Source: Oligoflexus tunisiensis (GTDB taxonomy: Bacteria > Bdellovibrionota_B > Oligoflexia > Oligoflexales > Oligoflexaceae). From it: a stretch of 64,000 nucleotides of DNA. A program made the translations under genes and the position numbers. The first letter of the stretch is position 1; each line of letters starts with the position of its first letter. The DNA lies in the NCBI RefSeq assembly GCF_001748245.1, contig NZ_BDFO01000001.1, positions 173,740-237,739 of the forward strand. The letters are read 5' to 3'. The notes below the pieces were generated by a model. That model did no database searches. It had not been told where the DNA came from and was given only the letters and a program-made list of their open reading frames with translations. Shown one piece after another: positions 56,270 to 64,000 of this stretch.

Positions 56270-56341
56270 GACTCACCTCAGGATTTCACGCGATGAGCCT
56301 ATTGTACCATAAAGGGGGAATGGGGCGTACGCCCCGACGGA

Positions 56342-58489
56342 TCAGTCCTGTTCGCCAAGACTTTGCAGCTGACTGGGGCGGATTTTGCGGAAGCCAAATT
56401 CACGGAAGCGGACGATGGCCTTGTTCTGGCCCAGATGCTGGTCAAAACCTTCCACCACCCCATGCCCATAGGTCGGATGGTAGACCCGGCTGCCCTTCAG
56501 AATGGGTTCACCCGTATCCTCGTAATCATAGGAGTAGGCGCTGGCCGCTGGCTTAGGCTGGAACGCTTCCTCGGCCTTCATGGAGAATTTCACATACTCT
56601 TTTGGAATTTCCTGTAAAAAGCGCGAAGGCGGATTCATGGACTCGGTGTTATAGCTGCGGCGGCGTCTGGCACAGCTCAGCGACAGCTTCACCTTGGCCC
56701 TTGTGATGCCCACATAGAGGAGGCGTCGTTCCTCCTCGATCATGGCGTGATCCTCCACGCTGTTCTTATGCGGCAGGAGCCCATCCTCAAGACCGGCAAT
56801 GTAGACCCGTGGGAACTCCAAACCCTTGGCCATATGCAGGGTCATCATCGAAACGCCGACCACCTCCTGCTCATCCGGATCGTCGCGGACAAGAGCGATC
56901 GTCTGCATCCAGTCTTCGAGTTTGGCCTCCGGAGTTTTCTTTTGAAACTCCGCCAGGGCCGCTGCCAATTCCTGGATGTTATCGATCTTGTCGAGATACT
57001 GGTCGGGATACTTCTTTTTCAGATAGTCCGGATACTCCAGGGCCTCGAGCAGAATTTTGATGGCATCCTTGAGTGGGGCCTGCAGAATGTCGATGCGCAG
57101 GGCCGCGATCAGATCCCCAAAGTATTTCAACTTGGGTCCGATTTTGGGCGCGGTCGCCAGCATGCGGCTGGCCTGCATCAGAGTTAAATTGTTGGCACGC
57201 GCATACTGTTCGATCTGCTCGACCGCCTTGTCCCCGATCCCCCGCGTGGGCACGTTGATGACCCGAAGAAAGCTGAGATTGTCATTGTCATTCAGCAGAA
57301 GACGCAGATAAGCCAGCAGATCCTTGATTTCAAGACGCTCATAGAATTCCACGGCCCCAAAGATCGTATAGGGGATCTTGTGCCGGCGCAGCGCTTCCTC
57401 GAGGGAACGTGACTGACTGTTGGTACGATAGAAGATGGCGATGTCATCATAGGGAAACTGTCGGCGTTCGGCCTGAATGCGTTCGGCAATCCAGAAGGCT
57501 TCCATTTCGCCATCCGCTTCCAGATGGACCTCGATCGGGTCCCCCGCATCCGCTTCGGTGAAGAGGGTCTTCGGAGCCCGACGCTTGTTGTTGGCCACGA
57601 GTTTGCTGGCTGCGTTCACAATGTTGCCGGTGCAGCGATAGTTCTGCTCCAGAGCCACACGCTTGGCTTCCGGATAGGTCTGATGAAAGTCGATGATGTT
57701 GGACGGCGTCGCGCCGCGCCAGCTGTAGATGGACTGATCATCATCGCCCACCACCACGAGGTTACGGTGATGCTCACTCAGAATCTGAATGATCTCGAAC
57801 TGCGTGCGGTTGGTGTCCTGGAACTCATCCACCATGATGTAACGGTAGCGCTGGCTCAGAATGCCTCGCACTCTTTTGTTGGTGCGCAGAAGGAGAAGCA
57901 GGTTCAGCAGCAGATCGCCAAAGTCCATGGCGTTGCTCTGCTGCAAATACTCCTGATAACGTCGATAGACCTGCACGCCCCCGGTCGGCACCAGCGTGGG
58001 ATTGTTGATCGCCAGCTGCTCGGCCTCATGCGGGAAAAGACCGGCGGTCTTTGCATAGTGAATGAAACTTTTCATCTCATTCACCAGCGTGGGCAGATCG
58101 CCCTTTGGCACCATTTCCTTCAGAATATTTTTCAGCGCTTTGCTGCTGTCGGCGTCATCGTAAATGCTGAAGTTGGAATCAAAGCCCAGCTCGGTTGCGA
58201 ATTCACGCAGCCAGCGGGCGCAGGCCGAGTGAAAGGTTGTCACAAGACAACGCCGGGCTTCTGGCGTCAAAGCCTCGGCCCGGTGTTTCATCTCCTCGGC
58301 GGCCTTGTTGGTGAAGGTCACGGCCAGAATTTCCCAGGGCAGCACGCCCTGCTCAATCAGCCAGGCAATCCGCGTGGTGATGATACGGGTTTTGCCGCTG
58401 CCGGCTCCGGCGAACACAACCAAAGGCCCATCCCGATGGAGACAGGCCGATTTTTGCACTTGGTTCAAGGACTCGAGAAGAAGACTCAT
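56342..58489 (-). CDS. UvrD/PcrA-type superfamily 1 DNA helicase
   Basis: The 715-residue protein has helicase motif I (AGAGSGKTRIITTR), motif Ia (VTFTNKAAEEMK), motif II (VDEFQDTN), motif III (GDDDQSIYSWRGA), motif IV (LEQNYRCT) and motif VI (YVGITRAK). The C-terminus ends with a Tudor-like domain (GSRVYHPTYGHGVVEGF) that in PcrA contacts RNA polymerase. It should serve DNA repair and removal of stalled transcription or replication complexes. I cannot tell UvrD from PcrA or Rep by sequence alone. It is 4 bases after glmS in the same direction. Confidence 0.92.
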   Translation of the reverse strand: MSLLLESLNQVQKSACLHRDGPLVVFAGAGSGKTRIITTRIAWLIEQGVLPWEILAVTFTNKAAEEMKHRAEALTPEARRCLVTTFHSACARWLREFATELGFDSNFSIYDDADSSKALKNILKEMVPKGDLPTLVNEMKSFIHYAKTAGLFPHEAEQLAINNPTLVPTGGVQVYRRYQEYLQQSNAMDFGDLLLNLLLLLRTNKRVRGILSQRYRYIMVDEFQDTNRTQFEIIQILSEHHRNLVVVGDDDQSIYSWRGATPSNIIDFHQTYPEAKRVALEQNYRCTGNIVNAASKLVANNKRRAPKTLFTEADAGDPIEVHLEADGEMEAFWIAERIQAERRQFPYDDIAIFYRTNSQSRSLEEALRRHKIPYTIFGAVEFYERLEIKDLLAYLRLLLNDNDNLSFLRVINVPTRGIGDKAVEQIEQYARANNLTLMQASRMLATAPKIGPKLKYFGDLIAALRIDILQAPLKDAIKILLEALEYPDYLKKKYPDQYLDKIDNIQELAAALAEFQKKTPEAKLEDWMQTIALVRDDPDEQEVVGVSMMTLHMAKGLEFPRVYIAGLEDGLLPHKNSVEDHAMIEEERRLLYVGITRAKVKLSLSCARRRRSYNTESMNPPSRFLQEIPKEYVKFSMKAEEAFQPKPAASAYSYDYEDTGEPILKGSRVYHPTYGHGVVEGFDQHLGQNKAIVRFREFGFRKIRPSQLQSLGEQD

Positions 58490-58493
58490 TCAC

Positions 58494-60326
58494 TCACTCA
58501 ACGGTCACGGATTTGGCGAGGTTGCGTGGCTGATCCACATCGGTCCCTCGTTTGATCGCAATATAATAGGCCAGGAACTGAACGGCAACGGTTGCCAGAA
58601 TAGCCTGGAAATACGGATTATTCATTTTAGGAGTCGGAATATAGAGCTGACTCAAGTCGCGCAGGCGGCTGTCCTTTTCATCCCCGATGCCGATCACGAA
58701 ACCCTCGCGGGCGCGAATTTCCTCGATGTTGCTCAGGGTCTTTTCATAGTAGGCATCATGCGGGGCGATGGCCACGATCGGCATATGCTTGTCGATCAGG
58801 GCAATCGGTCCGTGTTTCAACTCACCGGCGGCATAGCCTTCGGCGTGAATATAGGAAATCTCCTTCAGCTTCAGCGCGCCTTCGAGGGCGATGATGAAGT
58901 TGGGTCCGCGGCCGACAAAGAGAAAATTCGGATACTCGTAAAGGCTGTTGGCCAGCTCGGCGATATGTTCCTCAGCATTCAAGGCCTGGTCCATATAGAG
59001 CGGCAGACTTTTGAGTTCCTGCAGCCGGGCTTCCTTATCCTTGGCGCTCAGACGGCCCAGTTTTTCGGCCGCGGCCATGCTCCAAAAATAAGCGCAGAGA
59101 ACCTGCGAAGTGAATGCCTTGGTCGACGCCACACCGATTTCCGGCCCGGCATGCATCAGAATACTGCCATGGCTCTCGCGATGAATCGAGGAATAGGCCA
59201 CATTGCAGATGCTAAAGATTTGACAGCCTTTGTCCTTGGCCAGTTTCAAAGAGGCCAGCGTATCCGCGGTTTCACCCGACTGAGAAATCGCCATGACCAG
59301 GGTTTGGCCCTGACCCATCAGCAAAGGATCGCGGTAGCGGAATTCGCTGGCGAGTTCCACGTTCACCGGCAGGCCGAGGGCAGGCTCCATAAAATATTTG
59401 GCCACCATGCCCGCGTAGTAAGCGGTGCCACAGGCCACGATGTGAATGCTCTTCACCTTTTCAAGCTGGATGCTGTTCAGGCCAAGAGCTTCGTGATTCA
59501 GCACGCCCTCAGGTGCAAAGGCCTGCGTGGTTTTGGAAATCACGCGGGGCTGCTCGTGGATTTCCTTGAGCATGTAATGGCGATAGCCCTGCTTGTCGGC
59601 GCTGCCGGGCGACCATTGCAGGACCGTGGTTTTCAGCGGAAGCTCCTGACCTTCACGATTCCAGAGCTTCACTTCATTGCGGCCCACGGATGCGCATTCC
59701 CCATCATGCAGGAACACGGCCTTTTGCGTGTAGCTGACAAACGCGGTGATATCGCTGCCAAAGAAATTTTCATTTTGCCCGAGTCCGATCACCAGCGGCG
59801 AACCCTGCTTGGCAAGATAAATATGCTGATCATCCTGGTCGGTGATCAGAGCCAGGGAAAACGCGCCTTCGAGCCTCTGGATGACGCGCATCAGGGCTTC
59901 CTGAGGATGCGTGCCGCCCTTGAGTTCCTGACCCAGAAGGTGAGCGATCACCTCCGTATCGGTTTCCGAGCGAAACGTCACACCCTTATCCTGAAGCTCC
60001 TGTTTCAGCTCGCGATAGTTTTCAATAATCCCGTTATGGATCAGGGCCAGGCGATCCGAGATGTGCGGATGCGCATTTTCCTTGGTGGGTGTGCCATGAG
60101 TGGCCCAACGGGTGTGGCCTATCCCGATCTGCGCGGCGGCGGGCAGCTGCGAAAGAAAAGGCTTCAGGTTGTCGATCTTGCCAGCTTCCTTGGTGATGGA
60201 GATGTGGCGATCGTGCAACACGGCAATACCGGCGGAATCATAGCCGCGATATTCCAGGCGCTTTAGCCCATCAAAAACGATGTCCAGACAGCTCCGCGAG
60301 CCGATATAACCGATAATTCCGCACAT
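58494..60326 (-). CDS. glmS: Glutamine--fructose-6-phosphate aminotransferase (isomerizing)
   Basis: The 610-residue protein starts with the catalytic Cys after Met (CGIIGYIGSR), has the glutaminase segment LEYRGYDSAGIAV and RWATHG, and two SIS domains with SQSGETADTLASLKLAK and FVGRGPNF. The C-terminus ends NLAKSVTVE, as in other GlmS proteins. It provides glucosamine-6-phosphate for peptidoglycan and LPS. It lies 22 bases after the glmU-like gene, a classical pair. No glmS ribozyme was seen upstream. Confidence 0.95.
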   Translation of the reverse strand: MCGIIGYIGSRSCLDIVFDGLKRLEYRGYDSAGIAVLHDRHISITKEAGKIDNLKPFLSQLPAAAQIGIGHTRWATHGTPTKENAHPHISDRLALIHNGIIENYRELKQELQDKGVTFRSETDTEVIAHLLGQELKGGTHPQEALMRVIQRLEGAFSLALITDQDDQHIYLAKQGSPLVIGLGQNENFFGSDITAFVSYTQKAVFLHDGECASVGRNEVKLWNREGQELPLKTTVLQWSPGSADKQGYRHYMLKEIHEQPRVISKTTQAFAPEGVLNHEALGLNSIQLEKVKSIHIVACGTAYYAGMVAKYFMEPALGLPVNVELASEFRYRDPLLMGQGQTLVMAISQSGETADTLASLKLAKDKGCQIFSICNVAYSSIHRESHGSILMHAGPEIGVASTKAFTSQVLCAYFWSMAAAEKLGRLSAKDKEARLQELKSLPLYMDQALNAEEHIAELANSLYEYPNFLFVGRGPNFIIALEGALKLKEISYIHAEGYAAGELKHGPIALIDKHMPIVAIAPHDAYYEKTLSNIEEIRAREGFVIGIGDEKDSRLRDLSQLYIPTPKMNNPYFQAILATVAVQFLAYYIAIKRGTDVDQPRNLAKSVTVE

Positions 60327-60348
60327 TCCAGGAACTCCTCAAACAGGG

Positions 60349-61386
60349 TCAGGTGGCAGTGGTGGAGGATTGAATGGTTCCGGGAGGAACCTTCGTGCCA
60401 TCTGGAATGATTACATCTTTCAAGCAGACATGGCTACCGATCTCGCACGATTTACCAATCCGCGTACGTCCGAGCAGGCTACAGTGAGGACCGATCCGCG
60501 AATCCTCGCCGATGATCACGCCTTCCTCGATATAGCAGCTGTCGGCCAGCTGAAAAGTCACGCCCTGCAGCATCCAGTTTTCCCGGATACGGCGCAAAAT
60601 TCTTTGTTCCAGATCAGCGAGTTGGCGGCGATCGTTCACGCCGTCAAAGGCCTCGTAATGATCGGTGACCCACACGTCGGCGGCGATACCCTGCTTGCGT
60701 GCGATGGCAAAGCAATCCGTCAGATAATATTCCTTTTGCGCGTTGGCTGTCGTGAGCTGGCCGAGCAGGGAAAAGAGCAAACCCTTTTCCGCAAGGATGA
60801 CTCCGGAATTGCAGATGTCGATTTTTTTCTCAGTGGCCGTCGCATCCTTTTCCTCGACGATGGACACGAGCTGTCCCTGCTCGTCGGTGAGTATGCGCCC
60901 ATAGCCGCGCGGCTGAGGATGGCGCATGGCAAGGACGGCCAGCCGGCTTTCCTTGGACTGTCCGAAATCCAGAAAGGAACGCAGGACCTGAGCATCGAGG
61001 GCGGGCGTATCACCGGCACAGATCAAAACATGAGTACAATCCAGATGGGCGCCGCTCCACCAGTAGCCTTTGGCATAAGGCGGCACGACCGTATTGTTAA
61101 AGCCAAAACCGGCGCAGGCCACCGCCTCGCCTGTGCCCAACCGTTCGGTTTGCACCGTCAGGGTCAGAGGCTGATAATTTTCCAGGCAGCCACTGAGCTG
61201 TTCGAGCTCGCCACCGATCACAGCACAAATCTCCTGAATGCCTATGCTATTCAAGGTGGTGATCACCCGACCCACCATCGGTACGCCAGCCAAAGGATGC
61301 AGCACCTTGGGCAGCTGGCTCTTCATTCGGGTCCCTTTGCCTGCGGCCAAAACAATAGCAGCGAGTTGGCGGGATTCAGCACGCAT
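60349..61386 (-). CDS. GlmU-like UDP-GlcNAc pyrophosphorylase with truncated acetyltransferase domain
   Basis: The 345-residue protein has the uridyltransferase domain of GlmU: AIVLAAGKGTRMKS...PKVLHPLAGVPM at the start, RLGTGEAV near residue 86, CAGDTPAL, YGRILTD and the EEKDAT motif. It is followed by only the first hexapeptide turns of the left-handed beta helix. Full-length GlmU has about 456 residues. Here the protein ends before the GNFVE region and the acetyltransferase active site, so glucosamine-1-phosphate acetylation is probably not done by this protein. The frame is intact and ends in a normal stop. It is next to glmS. Confidence 0.85.
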   Translation of the reverse strand: MRAESRQLAAIVLAAGKGTRMKSQLPKVLHPLAGVPMVGRVITTLNSIGIQEICAVIGGELEQLSGCLENYQPLTLTVQTERLGTGEAVACAGFGFNNTVVPPYAKGYWWSGAHLDCTHVLICAGDTPALDAQVLRSFLDFGQSKESRLAVLAMRHPQPRGYGRILTDEQGQLVSIVEEKDATATEKKIDICNSGVILAEKGLLFSLLGQLTTANAQKEYYLTDCFAIARKQGIAADVWVTDHYEAFDGVNDRRQLADLEQRILRRIRENWMLQGVTFQLADSCYIEEGVIIGEDSRIGPHCSLLGRTRIGKSCEIGSHVCLKDVIIPDGTKVPPGTIQSSTTAT

Positions 61387-61429
61387 CGGACAAACTCCTG
61401 GTCAGTGTTGAAACATCCTTTATACTTGA

Positions 61430-61442
61430 GAGCCCAGGGCTC
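61430..61442. promoter_or_regulatory. Palindrome in the glmU-nifU-like divergent region
   Basis: GAGCCCAGGGCTC (GAGCCC-A-GGGCTC) lies just upstream of a minus-strand TATAAA-like element on the glmU side. It could be an operator. No regulator is known for it. Confidence 0.35.
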
Positions 61443-61551
61443 AAAAAGTCTTTATCCTGGAGAGTGTCCTTGATCCAGGTCGATGGCTGGTGTAGATAAG
61501 GTATGATAAAACGGCGGATTGCCGCCCTGTTTGTTTTGCTCGAGGATAATC

Positions 61552-61977
61552 ATGACGACCTCTCTTCCGGCTGTAACAGTTGATCAGGAAACTCCTGGCC
61601 ATTGGCGCGCCTTGCATGAACCATCCGGACGTATCACGGAAGGGTCGAGCGAGGACGAGGTCCTGGAGGCCATGAAGGAATTGCTGGGCATGGATCCATC
61701 CGGGCGTAGCCTGGAACCGCTCACCTCCGATCGCTTTGAGGGATTGGCGCAGGAGATCGCCCTTTATTTGGAAGGCCCGGTGTCCGATATGCTGGCTCTG
61801 CACTCCGGCTATGCCCGGTTGGAATCCTTTCAGAACGGGATCGCCAGCGTGCGTCTCGGCGGTGGCTGTGAGGGTTGTCCCTCGTCCAGACTGACTTTGA
61901 TGAATGGCGTCAAACGCGACCTGCAAGATAAATTTGGTGAGGACGTCTTGCTGGATGTATTTCCGGTATTAGACTAG
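61552..61977 (+). CDS. NifU C-terminal-domain protein (Fe-S scaffold-like)
   Basis: I choose the ATG at 61552 (GAGGATA before it), giving 141 residues. A longer frame to 61519 is unsupported. The first half (TPGHWRALHEPSGRI...) is not a domain I recognise. The C-terminal half is a NifU domain with VRLGGGCEGCPSSRLTLMNGV, whose CxxC cysteines bind an iron-sulfur cluster, and the ending DVLLDVFPVLD. It probably helps transfer Fe-S clusters to target proteins. It is divergent from glmU. Confidence 0.85.
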   Translation: MTTSLPAVTVDQETPGHWRALHEPSGRITEGSSEDEVLEAMKELLGMDPSGRSLEPLTSDRFEGLAQEIALYLEGPVSDMLALHSGYARLESFQNGIASVRLGGGCEGCPSSRLTLMNGVKRDLQDKFGEDVLLDVFPVLD

Positions 61978-62007
61978 GCTGGTGATCCAAAACGAAGGAC
62001 AGGAACC

Positions 62008-62754
62008 ATGGCACTTTTTGATGGCATTAAGGAATATTTCGCAAACCGTAAAACCAAGCGTCTCGAACGCGCCGGCAAGTTGGTACGCAATGCCAAAGCC
62101 ATCCGAGAAGATCGCTGGGCCGCCCTGGAGTATTTGGCCAAGGAAGTGAAGGAACCCGATCAGGCGATTCCTCTGCTTTTGCCGCGTTTTGAATACAGTC
62201 TGGAGCATGGCATCAACGACACCCGTGAAAAGGAACTGGCCCAGGAAGGCGTCGTGCGGTTCGGAGAGGCCGGTCTTCCCTTTCTGCAGGACTGGCTGAA
62301 GAAAACCAGCCGTATCGCATGGCCCATCAAATGCCTGAAAGCGCTGGGCAAGGAATCGCTGGTGGTGGACGCTCTGAAGTCTGCGCTCGACTATAACGAT
62401 GTGGCCTTCGATCAGCAGGCTGTCGATAAGAACTATGATATCCTCTGTTACCTGCGTGAATATCAGGTTCCGGAATCGATCGATCAGATCGCTCACTTTC
62501 TGAATGATCCGGATGAGCGCGTGCGGTTTGCAGCAGCTGAATTCCTGATCGCTCAGAATACGGATGCGATCAAACCGATGATCACCAAATTCCTGAAGGA
62601 TGATTCCTCTGAGAACCGTCGCCTCCGTCAGGCTGTGATTCAGGCCTATGTGGATCGCAACTGGACCGTGGACAATCCCCAGGACTTTGCGGATGGTTAC
62701 GTCGCCGATGGCGTCCGAGTGAACGCCCGGGGCATGCTTGAAGTTCGCGCCTGA
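62008..62754 (+). CDS. HEAT-repeat protein
   Basis: The 248-residue protein is largely helical and contains repeating helix pairs such as PIKCLKALGKESLVVDALKSAL and DPDERVRFAAAEFLIAQN (about residues 108-205), the spacing of HEAT repeats. There is no signal peptide, so it should be cytoplasmic. It lies 30 bases after the NifU-like gene and is probably in the same transcript. HEAT proteins near NifU genes may act as chaperone or scaffold partners, but this is inference. Its stop codon abuts that of the convergent VOC gene. Confidence 0.75.
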   Translation: MALFDGIKEYFANRKTKRLERAGKLVRNAKAIREDRWAALEYLAKEVKEPDQAIPLLLPRFEYSLEHGINDTREKELAQEGVVRFGEAGLPFLQDWLKKTSRIAWPIKCLKALGKESLVVDALKSALDYNDVAFDQQAVDKNYDILCYLREYQVPESIDQIAHFLNDPDERVRFAAAEFLIAQNTDAIKPMITKFLKDDSSENRRLRQAVIQAYVDRNWTVDNPQDFADGYVADGVRVNARGMLEVRA

Positions 62755-63147
62755 TCAACCAGGAGCCGCCTTTTCCTCTCGCGAATAGATCCCGATGCGA
62801 ATGCCTCCCGGATCCTCCACGCAGTAGAGCTGACCGTAACCCGGCATGGGCCGCGGTCCCCAAACCTGTTTGCCGCCGAGCTGCTCGACCTTTTGCAAAA
62901 TTTGAGTCAGCTGACCATCCACTGCGAAGTAGGGCACCACTCCGGAACTATAGGGATGATGCTCCTGGGGCAGATGCCCGACGATGCTGATGCCGAAGGT
63001 GCAATCCTCCGGAACGGCCAGCACGGTGTATTCATGGATCGCAATCGGAACCGGCGGCCAGCCGAAAATTTCCGTAAAAAAATCGATCGAGGCCTGAATA
63101 TTTTCCGAATGCAGCTCCAGCTGACAGAGACGATGAGGATGAATCAT
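62755..63147 (-). CDS. VOC-family (glyoxalase-fold) protein
   Basis: The 130-residue protein has the N-terminal strand RLCQLELHSENIQASIDFF of vicinal-oxygen-chelate proteins, followed by EIFGWPPV and the C-terminal YCVEDPGGIRIGIYSRE, the DPxGxxxxI ending of the family. These proteins bind a metal and act on small molecules. The substrate is not apparent. Its ATG overlaps the TGA of alr by four bases (ATGA), so translation is coupled. Confidence 0.8.
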   Translation of the reverse strand: MIHPHRLCQLELHSENIQASIDFFTEIFGWPPVPIAIHEYTVLAVPEDCTFGISIVGHLPQEHHPYSSGVVPYFAVDGQLTQILQKVEQLGGKQVWGPRPMPGYGQLYCVEDPGGIRIGIYSREEKAAPG

Positions 63148-64000
63148 GATGCACTCACGCGACGTGGAATGGCTGGATTCAGTTGTGTGACAATCTCATA
63201 GTGAATGGTATCGGCCCATTCACCGATATGACCCGCTTCAATTTGCTCGCTGCCATCACTGCCGATCAGAGTCACGATCTCGCCGGGTTTGACCTCAGAG
63301 ACATGCGAAATGTCGACCATCATCATATTCATACAGATCCGGCCCACGATGGGGCAGCGCTGACCCCGAATCAACACATGCCCGCGATTGCTGGCCAGCC
63401 GCGGATAGCCTTCGTAGTAGCCTATCGGCAACACCGCGATGGTCATGTCACGCAGAGCCTTGTAGGTACAGCCGTAGCCGATGAATTGACCGGCGTGCAC
63501 ACCCTTGACGATGGCCACCTCGGTCTTCCAGCGCAGAACCGGTTCCAATTCCACGAGCCTGCCATGGCTTTGCAGAAAGGAAAGCTGCGTGGCGCGGCTG
63601 GGCCAGAGTCCATAAATCGAAATGCCAACGCGGACGAGATCAAAGCGGCTCGATTGCATGATAAGAGCCGAGGAGCTGGCCGCGATATGGGACAGCAATT
63701 GAAATCCGGCGCTGCGAAATTGATGCACGACGCTGGTGAAGGCATCAATCTGTTGATTGGCATAGGTCTGTTCGAGCACATCCTCGACGTTGGAGAAATG
63801 ACTGCAGATGCCGACCAGTTTATCCTTATGCGCTTCCAGCCGGGAAATCAAGGACGCGGCCTGTTCCGGTAAAAATCCCTGACGCGACATGCCGGTGTCG
63901 ATTTTCAGATGAGCCCGGGGCTTTTGTTCCGCGGGTGTGGCGATCCATTCCTGCAGCGTCGTCTCCTCGCCGAGGAAGATGTCGGCCTGAAGGCGAAAGG
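63144..64000 (-). CDS. alr: Alanine racemase (partial, N-terminus outside the window)
   Basis: The frame is open to the window edge. An internal ATG at 63890 is not the start, because the residues before it (RAHLKIDTGMSRQGF) are the conserved HLKIDTGMxRxGF motif of alanine racemase. The C-terminal domain shows IGYGCTYKAL, AVLPIGYYEGYPR and GRICMNMMMVD, all typical. The PLP-binding lysine lies beyond the window. It makes D-alanine for peptidoglycan. It runs in the same direction as the VOC gene and is coupled to it. Confidence 0.9.
   Translation of the reverse strand, partial: FRLQADIFLGEETTLQEWIATPAEQKPRAHLKIDTGMSRQGFLPEQAASLISRLEAHKDKLVGICSHFSNVEDVLEQTYANQQIDAFTSVVHQFRSAGFQLLSHIAASSSALIMQSSRFDLVRVGISIYGLWPSRATQLSFLQSHGRLVELEPVLRWKTEVAIVKGVHAGQFIGYGCTYKALRDMTIAVLPIGYYEGYPRLASNRGHVLIRGQRCPIVGRICMNMMMVDISHVSEVKPGEIVTLIGSDGSEQIEAGHIGEWADTIHYEIVTQLNPAIPRRVSAS

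Noticed and set aside
58305..60266. 653-residue open frame antisense to glmS
   Set aside because: It lies opposite a clear housekeeping gene, and its translation has no motif or conserved domain.
61470..61507. Promoter for the NifU-like gene (TTGATC and TATGAT)
   Set aside because: The two boxes are 26 bases apart, too far for a sigma-70 promoter.

Overview
The window looks like a chromosomal segment of a free-living, flagellated, diderm bacterium. An Oligoflexus- or Bdellovibrio-like member of the Bdellovibrionota/Oligoflexia is my best guess. This is an inference from gene content: a TIGR02147-type regulator, heptosyltransferase- and Kdo-transferase-type LPS genes, a PEGA-domain lipoprotein beside a PilZ protein, and flgD/fliK. 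I could not compare the 16S rRNA with any database. No CRISPR array, transposase, integrase or tRNA gene was seen.

Region 1 (about 1-19.6 kb) is a surface-glycan locus, visibly richer in A+T than the rest. It holds the end of a CDP-sugar epimerase, five GT2 or GT-C-like glycosyltransferases or membrane proteins, a phytanoyl-CoA-dioxygenase-like hydroxylase, a SAM methyltransferase, a DUF2142 membrane protein and a FAD-dependent oxidoreductase. It ends in a tight, overlapping minus-strand trio: a membrane-anchored alkaline-phosphatase-superfamily enzyme, a secreted sulfatase-like protein and a fused MFS/spermidine-synthase protein. Genes switch strand often, which suggests assembly by exchange. 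The trio is the most unusual functional association in the window.

Region 2 (about 19.6-25.2 kb) is a complete rrn operon (16S-23S-5S). It has a near-consensus promoter, boxA-like sequences in the leader and in the 16S-23S spacer, RNase III-type processing stems, no spacer tRNA and a strong terminator. A short GC-rich tandem repeat array follows the terminator.

Region 3 (25.3-31.2 kb) carries a TIGR02147 regulator facing a small winged-helix-like protein, a GT2-like gene, an SDR oxidoreductase, and the downstream part of a long minus-strand gene series: YdcF-like, PlsC-like and dapF. The series begins near a clear promoter at 38.1 kb and runs through a one-TM protein, a PEGA/TPR lipoprotein, a PilZ protein, a histidine kinase and an OmpR-type regulator (31.2-38.0 kb).

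Region 4 (38.3-47 kb) has LPS-core genes (GT9, waaA) followed by rng on the plus strand. Against them runs a four-gene minus-strand operon, fliK-flgD-(Cys-rich lipoprotein)-(small exported protein).

Region 5 (47.2-54.7 kb) is a plus-strand housekeeping block: rplU, rpmA, obgE, nadD, rsfS, rlmH, comF-like, mutS and dksA. The DksA has lost most of its zinc-finger cysteines.

Region 6 (54.8-64 kb) has a minus-strand cell-envelope series: a glmU-like gene lacking the end of the acetyltransferase domain, glmS, a uvrD/pcrA helicase, an FtsB-like protein and a TPR lipoprotein. A NifU-domain protein and a HEAT-repeat protein follow on the plus strand. The window ends inside alr, which is coupled to a VOC-family gene.
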